Below, piece by piece: positions 43,812 through 52,900 of a stretch of DNA of 64,000 nt. The stretch covers positions 1-64,000 of the forward strand of contig VCMS01000073.1 of assembly GCA_022539475.1 (NCBI GenBank). The letters run 5' to 3'. Within the stretch, counting starts at the first letter, position 1, and every line of letters begins with the position of its first letter. Below the pieces are notes generated by a model, which saw nothing but the letters and a program-made list of their open reading frames with translations, searched no databases and was not told the DNA's origin. The stretch comes from Gracilaria domingensis (taxonomy: Eukaryota > Rhodophyta > Florideophyceae > Gracilariales > Gracilariaceae). A program made the translations under genes and the position numbers.

Positions 43812-45008
43812 TCACAATCGTGCCAGGCTTATCATGTGGTTCAAGCCGTGGGAAAGGTCAAGTTCTGGGACCCCGATGTCCTCTAGCGACCGAAACAGCA
43901 CTGCTATATCATCGACAGATATCTCGGCACACGAAGCTGGTGACCATTGTGGTTTCTTACTTTTCGATATTAATGCAGCATGGACACCCCTTATGAAGTC
44001 TTCTCGTCTAGTTAAACGAATTGACAACCTAAATTCCATTTTAATGCATCCATCCAGTTCCATGCGTGATCCTCGTTTCAGGGATTCGAATGATATTTTT
44101 AGCGACATTGGGCTTTGCCTTTGTATTGCCTGTAGGCAATTCGTGGCAAAGGTTCCATGCCTGCTACCGGCCTCTAAACTGGTCTCCCTGAGTTTATGGA
44201 CGATATCTTCGACAGAAGGAAGACCAAACAATTCTTCAACTGTTGAGAAGAGCCATGCGTTTTCTATCGATGGTACCTCAGTTTTACAAAATCTTCCCAA
44301 AAGCGATTCAATGTCGTCCTTGGAACGAATACGCGTTTCATGAAATGATTCAAGAAGCGAGAAGATCGACTTCTGAGGCACATAATGAGTAGCGATTCCG
44401 GCATGCAGAACCTGCTTTCCCCTTAATTGTGCTCCTGTGAGAGTGATGTATAAGCCTAAGCCAGGGATTAACCGTGAAAGAAAGTGTGAAGCTCCAACGT
44501 CAGGATGAAACCCAATCGCAGCCTCGGGCATGGCGAAAACTGTGTTCTCTGTCGCGACGCGGAATCGCCCGTGGACAGATAATCCAAGGCCACCGCCCAT
44601 GACAATGCCGTCGAGAATCGAAACAATATCCGGTGTTTGGATACATCCAAGCAACGAATTAAGGCGATATTCGCTCTTGAAAAACTCTGCGATAAGATCA
44701 TATTCGCGCTTTTCCGCAAGTACACATAATCTACGAATATCACCTCCCACACAGAAAGCACGACTTGGGCTTGTAGATTTGAGAATGACGCATCGCGTCT
44801 CGGAAAGACGCAGTTGATGGATTCGAGCGTATAAAGTCTCACACATGGCCGCATTCAATGCATGAAGAGCTTCTGGACGATTCACACACAGGGTCGTAAC
44901 ACTCTTGTTGTGAAGCGGGGATTGTTCCAGTATTGACGAGTAGACAGAAGGACTTATCAGCTGACCACATCTTGTCAGAGCATGGGTGACGATTATTTCT
45001 GCCTCCAT
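43812..45008 (-). CDS. 3-hydroxyisobutyryl-CoA hydrolase-like protein, PTS1 terminus
   Basis: A 398-aa protein of the crotonase superfamily. The oxyanion-hole segments are FCVGGDIRRL and DGIVMGGGLGLSVHGRFRVA. The hydrolase-type acidic pair lies in FAMPEAAIGFHPDVGAS (E162 and D170, the spacing of the human enzyme's catalytic Glu and Asp). The C-terminal RREDFIRGVHAALI and KPQWSPA block is specific to this hydrolase group. The reaction would be hydrolysis of 3-hydroxyisobutyryl-CoA in valine breakdown. The last three residues are ARL, which fits the peroxisomal PTS1 consensus, as in plant CHY1. No N-terminal presequence is evident. The start ATG and intron-free frame are complete. Other short 3-hydroxyacyl-CoA esters are possible substrates. 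Confidence 0.85.
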   Translation of the reverse strand: MEAEIIVTHALTRCGQLISPSVYSSILEQSPLHNKSVTTLCVNRPEALHALNAAMCETLYARIHQLRLSETRCVILKSTSPSRAFCVGGDIRRLCVLAEKREYDLIAEFFKSEYRLNSLLGCIQTPDIVSILDGIVMGGGLGLSVHGRFRVATENTVFAMPEAAIGFHPDVGASHFLSRLIPGLGLYITLTGAQLRGKQVLHAGIATHYVPQKSIFSLLESFHETRIRSKDDIESLLGRFCKTEVPSIENAWLFSTVEELFGLPSVEDIVHKLRETSLEAGSRHGTFATNCLQAIQRQSPMSLKISFESLKRGSRMELDGCIKMEFRLSIRLTRREDFIRGVHAALISKSKKPQWSPASCAEISVDDIAVLFRSLEDIGVPELDLSHGLNHMISLARL

Positions 45009-45848
45009 TTCCTCTATGAGAATTTCGGAACCGATAGGGACATCCGAACCTTGGAAGAGGATGATTGCACTGCACGAGTAATCCCCTAGGGGACGGCTAT
45101 GAATACCCTTGGCGCTGAGATCTATGTGTCAAAAATTATTCAGATTCGTTTGCTACTGTTTAGCAGTACGACGGTACCCTTGGTATGTTGTGTTGAGGGC
45201 GCATTTTGGCTTCGACAATCTCACCTGTGTAACCAATTGGCGAGAACCGGGTCTGCTGAGTTTACCACTTTGTCTTCGGCTCCGCGAGAGCGAGGACGAC
45301 AAACTTTTAATTGGGGATCTGCTTGGAAGAGGAACTCGCTGTTTCTTTTACCATGATGGGTGAGCTACAAAGTATGTTGCGCAATGCAAAGGCCGCGAAA
45401 AAGTAAGAAGATCCTTTGTGCTGGCGCCATTGGAGAAAAGGGTACCCTTGGTACCCTTGGTACCCTTGGGACATCATCTGACCTTCAAGGGAAGAAGAAA
45501 AAAGATTTACAAATCTGTCTCAGAGCGTTGCGGGATTCTTGTCTCTGGGGTGAGCTTTCCCAATTAAAATATGATTCAAGGTATTCGTGCCAGCATTAAT
45601 ATGGAGCACATGGTGTCGTCGCGTTGTTTCCGACATCGCCGAAGGGTGCTAGATGCAGGCGAATCCAGCACTCGATTGTTCTGAGTGGCAATACTTAGCT
45701 GCCCTTAGACGAGCGGCTAAACTCAGCCAAGTATTCCACAAAGTTACAATACCAGACGGGAAGTACATGTACAGCGGTCGAGTTTTAGATCAGCACTTCG
45801 CCAAACCAAGGTTGTACGATATGTGACGGAGTGTGGTCATGAGACACA
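45009..45848. other. Spacer upstream of the hydrolase gene
   Basis: Short frames exist but look like chance. It contains repeated GTACCCTTGGTA-like motifs near 45104 and 45173 and a tandem array at 45441-45470. It should include the hydrolase promoter and the 3' flank of the dehydratase gene. Confidence 0.55.
45441..45470. repeat. Three tandem GGTACCCTTG units
   Basis: Three perfect 10-bp units in a row. Single related copies (GTACCCTTGGTAT or close) occur at 45173-45187, 46771-46783 and 46898-46909, all in the spacers around the dehydratase gene. I saw none elsewhere in the window. Confidence 0.7.
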
Positions 45849-46493
45849 CTAACGTGTTTCAGGAACCAGTTTTTTGCGCCGTTGGCGGAGCATATGTAGA
45901 AACATGAATGGGCCAAAGTACATGTACATCACTAGAACCATTCGATTCCAAATTCCGAAGTCAAATGCAAAGTTGAAGCTGTTTGGTAAGGAGATACAAT
46001 AAAGTCTGTGTGTGTCGATGTAAGAGAGCGTCAGGTAGTATATAAACCATTCAGCGGCAATACCCAATGGGTATAGAACGAGAAAAAGAGAATATCTCAT
46101 CCAGAGCAATGCATGAGGAACACTGCGGACAATGGTAGAAATATAGAACGCGTATCGCACCAGATCAGCTGGAATCCAAGAAACCAGAAGAAGAATCGTA
46201 ACAATACCATCTTGAATATGATCGACTCTGTCTACCACAAAGAAAAGCACAACAAAGCGACCAAGACATTGGATAAACGCCGTAGGAACCGTCCCGCCAA
46301 GACCCATAATTGCATGAATTACTTCCACCCAGGCCAAAGACTGCGCAGTCATCGCGAATGGTGCAGCAGCTTCATACATACGATAATAACGTTCTGTCGT
46401 CTTTGCTGAAAGAATGAGCCGAGCACCCGTGACTATCCATAGGCTGAACTGTACAAAATTGTAGGCCAGCAAGTACGAACGCTTCCATGACAT
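45849..46493 (-). CDS. Very-long-chain 3-hydroxyacyl-CoA dehydratase (PHS1/HACD)
   Basis: A 214-aa polytopic ER membrane enzyme that removes water from 3-hydroxyacyl-CoA in fatty-acid elongation. Family blocks are YLLAYNFVQFSLW at the N-terminus, WVEVIHAIMGLGGTVPTAFIQ, SWIPADLVRYAFYI, and RYSLFLVLYPLGIAAEW. The last holds Tyr141 and Glu148, with the spacing of the yeast Phs1 catalytic Tyr149 and Glu156. About six hydrophobic segments are visible. The C-terminus is Lys/Arg-rich (RQRRKKLVPETR), suiting ER retrieval. Length matches the family (about 215-250 aa), the start is a clean ATG and no intron is needed. It is divergent from the ligase gene. Confidence 0.9.
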   Translation of the reverse strand: MSWKRSYLLAYNFVQFSLWIVTGARLILSAKTTERYYRMYEAAAPFAMTAQSLAWVEVIHAIMGLGGTVPTAFIQCLGRFVVLFFVVDRVDHIQDGIVTILLLVSWIPADLVRYAFYISTIVRSVPHALLWMRYSLFLVLYPLGIAAEWFIYYLTLSYIDTHRLYCISLPNSFNFAFDFGIWNRMVLVMYMYFGPFMFLHMLRQRRKKLVPETR

Positions 46494-47145
46494 GTGAGAA
46501 CAAGGCCAATGCTGTCGATAGGAGCACGGGAGAATATCTCCCCCAAAACTTCAAGCGCAAGAGCGAGAAAGAAATGGGCATTAATTAATGCAGGGATGGA
46601 TCCTTGTTACTCTGGTATTGACGAGACAGGACGTGCTCAAATGTGGTCAATGTCGAAGCAGCAGATGAACCAGTAGGCGTCTCAAACGTCAAATCGGGTT
46701 GGAACGTACGAAGTTGAAGCGTCTATGATTCTGAATGGTGTCAACTTCGCGAATGCATGAAGGAGTTCTTGTACCCTTGGTATGTGCAGAGCACCTCAAC
46801 TGTTCGTTGCATGCAGGGTCAGACTTCAGAGCTTTTGAGCACATATAATGTTCTGCCACAGTATCGTACAGTGCAGCAGAGCTAGCCTTCGACCGTCGTA
46901 CCCTTGTACTGTATCATGATCTCAGCATCCTGGGTTGACTCACAGCAATGCATGTTTTGCAGCAAAAGGGTAGAGCTCATCTCGTCCGGAGGACGCTCTC
47001 AGGCGGTCACGGAGTACCAACGGTATCATCATATGTTCTGGGGTCTCTCCGCACTCTGGAGAGTGAGATCTAGGAGCTCTGGCGTCTGCATACCCTGAAG
47101 ATCTTTGCATGATTTCGTTCGAGGTGAGGTCACCTATTGCTTAAT
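46494..47145. promoter_or_regulatory. Divergent spacer, dehydratase / DNA ligase
   Basis: About 650 bp between two divergent start codons, with no coding frame. It carries two GTACCCTTG-type motifs (46771 and 46898), shared with the spacer upstream of the hydrolase gene. They are candidate cis elements only. Confidence 0.4.
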
Positions 47146-49835
47146 ATGGTATTTTGCCCTACATTTATCTGCCCAACACTGCCTCTACGACGCGCAAGAC
47201 CTGTGCGATTGACCGTGCGTGCGATAAGCAAAAGAGTATCTGATATTCGGCATTATCCCGAAGGAACGGACAAGGAAGCAGCGAGAAAGATCCGTGCCGA
47301 TGAAAAGCGAAAAGCCCGTCGAGAGGCTTTGAGACAGCGGGATATTCCAAAGGGATACCTTGGACGCCCAGGAGCGGGAATTCATCCATATGGTTCAGTG
47401 GAGCGTGGGGATGCGCAACGTGAAGCGAGAGCAAAGTATATTGCCGGTAAACCAGGAACGAGTGAGGCTCTTTTCCGATACACTAGTTTCCTTTCCGGCG
47501 GAGAGTGTGACATGATAATTGATCGATTGCGGGCTCAGTGGCTTGAAAGAGTTGAATATGAAGTTCTGGGTAAGGCGGTGAGACTTAATCAGGATATGAG
47601 ATTCTTGTACAACAAGCTTATTGACGAGATAAAGCTCTGTGACGAAATGTACTACGCGGACGACCCAAAACCGCGCATACCTGACCAAGAGTACGATGAA
47701 CTTGTTCTTCATCTTCTTGAGCTCGAGAGATGCTTTCCAGAACTCATTCGAGACGATTCACCAAGTCAAACAGTCGGTCATGGAGCAGCCGCCCGCGCAA
47801 CGAAACTTGCTCTCGAAAACGAAGTGGCCGAAGGCGACTATGTTGACGCTCAAGACTCTTTTGTTGCAACCGTGCCAGTGACTGTGAAGCGGTTCGCACA
47901 GTGCAGACATAATGCCCTAATGCTGTCTTTGGACAACGCTTATACCCATGCGGACCTGACCGCCTTTGTCAATCGATCGTTCGCGGTTCAATCTGAGGTA
48001 TTTGCGGAGCTCAAGATTGACGGCGTTGCACTATCGCTCGAATACCATAATCGGGAGCTCTGTCTAGCATTGACAAGGGGGACCGGCAGACTTGGTGATG
48101 ATATAACTGAGAATGTCAAAGAATCTCTTGTAGGAAGGGGAGTTGTAAATAACATTCCAGACTCTACCGCCCCTGACTTCCTAATTGTCCGTGGCGAGGT
48201 GTATATAACAAAAGAAGACTTCCGTGAAGTGAATAACTGTCTTGAAAGACCATACAGCAATCCACGAAACGCGGCCGCTGGTGCCCTAAAGCACAAGAAT
48301 CCCCACGAGGGAAAGGAAAGGCGGCTTCGATTTATTGCTTATGAGTGCTTGACAGGAAACCATGACGACGAAAGAGCAGAAAGAGATGATCAAGTCACTG
48401 CGGTGCTGCACGAAATACAAAACACCTTTGCTAGTCACTCTGAGACATTGTCCAGCTCTCAGGGTGGGGGTTTGGTAAAATGCCCAGGTGGGAAATTTGT
48501 ACCGACTTAGGTGAGGCGGAAGCATTTGCGATTCGAATTGAAGAAGAAAGACCACAGTTGCCCATGGAAGTCGACGGTATCGTCTACAAGTTCAACGACT
48601 CGCGAGCCCGCGAAATGGCTGGTCATACCGCTCGCGCACCTAGGGGGGCAATCGCATATAAATTTGCTGCTCAGTCCAGAGTCACAAGGCTTAACGATGT
48701 GGTAATGCAAGTTTCGCGTGGAGGACTTATAACTCCAGTTGCCATTCTTGAACCTGTTAGAATTGCAGGTGCGCTAATGTCCAGAGCGACTCTTCATAAT
48801 TTCGACGAAGTGAAGAGATTGGGAGTCGCAGTCGGGGATATGGTTCGAATAGAAAGAGGCGGGGACGTCATCCCAAAAGTGCTCCAAGTTGAAAAACGGC
48901 TTGACGATCCTGGCCGTAAGGAAGTAGTAGCTCCTTCCCGATGCCCGTCATGTGGATCTGAACTTAAACATGCTCGAGCACCGAGGACGGGGGCTACACT
49001 CATCGGATGCACAAACGATGACAACTGTACATCGCAGGCTTTTGGGAGGCTGATCTATTTCTGCAGTCGAGACGCAATGGATATTAGAGGCCTCGGCAAG
49101 AAGACCGCTGAGAAGCTAGTGGAGTCTGGGGTCGTTGTCTTCTTGGCGGACTTGTTCAGACTGACCCTCGACGACCTTCTTAACCTTGAAGGTTTTGCCA
49201 TGAAGAGTGCTTTACAGTTGTACGAGAACATCCAAGAGGCGTCGTCGTCCAGAAGCTTTGAAAGACTCATCCTGGGGCTAGGATTTCCTGGTGTAGGCCG
49301 TACGGGTGCGAGGGGTCTAGCCTTGAAGATAGAGTCTCTTTCGAATTTGATTGATGTAGCTAGAAGTGAGAACGCTGCCGAAACGCTTATGACAGTCGCG
49401 AACTTTGCCGAGAAAACGGTTGAAGGTCTTCTAGAACATCTAAGAAAGCAAAGAACACTGGATGAACTCGATGCCATGAAGGCGTTGGTAAGCCCATGTC
49501 GTATCGTTGACGAAGATGAAAAACCCGTCGAAAGTACAAAGAATGCAACAGTTGCCGACCGTAATTTCGTCTTCACGGGAAAATTTGTTACTGTCAACCG
49601 TCCCGAGGCGATGAAGTGGATTCGAAGGTCTGGAGGATTCGTAAAGAGTTCCGTAACACACAAGACGGACTACGTCATTTACGGATTAGAACCAGGCCAG
49701 AAGCTCTTCCAGGCGCAGAGAAGAAAGGTTCAGATTATTCCAGAAGAAGAGTTCTTCTCTGTGTTTCAAGTGAGTCCTGCAGAGCAAAAAGGGCTTTCGA
49801 CAGAAAAGCGGGATAAGCAGAAGAATCTTGAATAA
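47146..49835 (+). CDS. NAD-dependent DNA ligase (LigA type), organelle-directed, frame break
   Basis: A bacterial-type ligase that seals nicks using NAD. From ATG 47146 the first about 45 residues are presequence-like (MVFCPTFICPTLPLRRARP), suggesting plastid import; a basic extension follows. Domain Ia appears at PDQEYDELVLHLLELERCFP, the adenylated lysine in ELKIDGVALS (about residue 290), then RGEVYITKEDF and YSNPRNAAAGALK. In the second half come VDGIVYKFND, the OB fold (RATLHNFDEV, ERGGDVIPKV), a Cys4 zinc finger (CPSC and GCTNDDNC), helix-hairpin-helix repeats and a C-terminal BRCT domain. The halves lie in different frames, changing near a run of five G at 48466-48470. No GT-AG intron with a TACTAAC site fits there, so a sequence error, true mutation or slippage is likely. 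It converges on DnaE. Confidence 0.88.
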
Positions 49836-49944
49836 GTTGTACATGATCTTAGCTGGTACGTGACGATTAATTACTGGACGGCTCTGTAAATCATGGTGAC
49901 AGGCCGTCGCCATCGCTGGCAGCAGCAAGAGTTAGTAGTTTAGT

Positions 49945-52900
49945 TCACACTTCCCCGTTCCTTCGAAGCCCTCTGGAATAGCCATGGAAGCATTCCGAAA
50001 TTTCTCGATGTTGGTACAAGGGTTCGTCGTTTGCTCTGACGTTAGGGAACTTATTATGCCGCTCTTTGTGTGCTACCATAAATCCTGCCGTTACCTGGAC
50101 CGTAGCACCATTCGCAGTAGATAGCACACTCTTCACTTGCACGTTCACCTGCTTCAACGATATGTCAAAGATGATAGCGTTCACGGACTGATGTACTATG
50201 GTCCCATGAAGAATTGCAGGATTGGAGACTGTGATAGAATCCACCGAGACCACGTGCAGCTTCTCGTCAGCAACTTCAAAAGCCCTTCCAACGCAAAGTA
50301 ACGCAATTCGGAACATTGAACTCAAAATTTGCCCACAGTCCGCATGGGTTTCATAACTTCCGTCAATATCTGTGGCCAGTTGTAGTTCGGTAGAACGATC
50401 TAGATACTGCTGCGGTGTATATTGCCTTTTCCTTTCTCGCCTGCTAAAATCGAAATCAATGGTAGCTGCCTTCTCTAAACACTTCGAGGTAGATCCAATT
50501 AGCTTTTGAGTTTGCTTGGTGGAGGTCTTCATAGGTGCTTGCTTGTTCCTTGAAATGAGCAGAACTACAATTGGACCAAAGGAACGTCCACGTTTTCGAC
50601 CACCAGTTGGTTCAACTTCTCGAACATCGATAAGTACGTATATGCATTTGTCTTTCACATACGACGGTTTCCCCTTAAGCTTCAACATCACATTCTTCTC
50701 CACGATCTTCGAAGTGGAGATACCAGTAATTCCGGCCACCACGCATTCGCATTGTGTGTGAAGACGAGCTGCTTCACCTCCCAGCAAACAAACCGCATCC
50801 AGTAGACCTTCAAATCCAAGCGAGTCAAAATCCAGTAACATCCCATCTTTCAAATCCAAACCCCTGTAGCGCGAGAGTAGTGATTCGCTCGACTCCTTGG
50901 AAGTCTTAGATAACAGAGTTTCATCGATAGAATCAATAAAAGTATCGGATTGTACGATATCACCACAAGAACTATGAGACTCGGTCTTCTTCTCAGCTTC
51001 TGATAGCTTATGATTCTCTGGTGGATCCTCACTGCCAATCTTAAAGCACTCGCTCTCAATTTTTGGTTGATGACCCGAAAAAGACTCTACTTGTGAGTCG
51101 AGAGTAGTGCTGTGCAAGTTTTTCTCTAGTCGGGCCCGAACATGCTCATCAGCGCGTGACGCAGTGAGGAGAGAGGGTTTGGCCTCTTCACTGTATCGTA
51201 AGAAAGCGTCCGAGGGAGCAAAGTCGTTCATCCGTGGTCCTGCGCAGAAAACCTTTTCGGAGAAGATGTCACGTTTCGGCATCCACTTCATACTGTTGAT
51301 TACCTCTGCTCTCTTGCTGGTACTCCAGGCGAAGTCATCACCTTCATTAAAGGAAAGATCGCGGTGCTCATCTTCGTTGAATCTCGTTTTGACGACGGAT
51401 TCACGCTGTGCATCGACTGTTCCGGTCGATCTATGCACCTCAATGGCCGTAGGAAGTGCCGTAGACAAACGCTCTCGAACCTTATCGGCATTAGTGTTCA
51501 ATCCTTCCTCCTGACTTCGGTCGCCAGGCTTGTGATTTGTCTTCAGAGAACTCGACTCGTTTGATAGACGTGAACAATCTTCAACGATAATCCCTTCAAA
51601 AGTTTCCCGAACACTGTGAGTTGCAGCCCCTCGTGCTGAACATTCTGCCTCATAAGCATCCCCTGTCGTCGTATTTTGATCGTCCACATCATCAAAGCTC
51701 AACATAAAACTGCCGTTTATATCTGCCAAGGTGTCCCAAACGGAGATCTCCACACACTCTACTCCTGCTCTTCGTTGTAGCTCAGCTATTAGAGCTTCGC
51801 TGTTCGACGGGAATCGAAAATCATTTCCAACATGTGTCGTCGAAACAGTATTGCCCTCTTCATCGAGAAAACGAAGCAGAACCGGTACTCTATTCTTTTC
51901 GTGGAGAGGTTTGGACTTGATCCATCTTCGCCTTTTAGCATAAGTACCATTACTGTCTTGCCCTCTGTAGCCTTCCCCGAGAACATCTTTAACGATGTTC
52001 CGAAGAACTTCTAAACTTTCAGACTTCGATCGCGTCGGAGTATATCTCGCTGTGACGACCACGACGCGAACGTCCTCAATCCGCTGAACGTCGTCAACAA
52101 CGACTTGGGCTGTACCAGAAGACTCCGTGTCTATTTTGCCCCATACAATTACCCTTGCATCCTCTTGCACCACATACTGTGCATCAGCTTCCTCGCTCTG
52201 ATATTCAAGCCCATCATAGGAGCGCCGCAGTGTCTGCTCAACCACTTCGTACTGGCCTGGAAAGACAACGGCACCAACACGACTAGTTGAATCTTCTATC
52301 ATCCATCTCGCCATTTTCCTTCCTTTCGCAGTAGTCACCTTTTTCAACTCTGTTACGCAGGACAGAATCATAACATCAGCGTCGTTTGGAAGCGCAGATG
52401 CCACCGTCTCCAAAATCTCCGATCCCTCCAGCTCAGAAGTTGCGTCAGCCCCTTCTCCGACGATGAGATCGACTCGTGTACATCCAAGAAACTTCGCAAC
52501 CTCTTGCAAGTTTTCAAGTGGATGACCTGAGGCGTAAAATCCTATGGATGACTTCTCCCCAGAGAGTCGTTCAAGATCGGTAAAGTCTGGTTCGTCCTCA
52601 CTAGCTCGGGCCAACTCAATCTCCGACTCCTCCCATGAGGTTCTTTCCAGCTCGGATAGCTCTTCCATATCCTTCGATGGTGCGTTCTTATTCTCCCAGC
52701 GTTTCCTCTTGTCACGAAGTTTCCGACGCAAACTTAACATATTATCGAACTTGTCGAGCAGAATCCTTCGAATCCTTCGATTCGGATGAAGCTCATCAAA
52801 GGCCCCGGCTTGAATGAGAGCAGCAATTGCTCTCTTGTTGAGGACTCGCAGATCAACACGGTTGATTAAATCCACAATGCTCCTGTATGGCCCACGTAGA

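Noticed and set aside
45099-45599. Two short plus-strand frames upstream of the hydrolase gene
   Set aside because: No motifs, and one is built partly from the tandem 10-bp repeat; they look like chance frames.
45849-46493. First impression of a Derlin-like ER protein
   Set aside because: The Tyr/Glu active-site pair and the block order match PHS1/HACD dehydratases, not Derlins.
48430-48500. An intron explaining the frame change in the ligase gene
   Set aside because: No donor-branch-acceptor set like that of the MutS2 intron fits, and the family alignment leaves almost no room for removed sequence.
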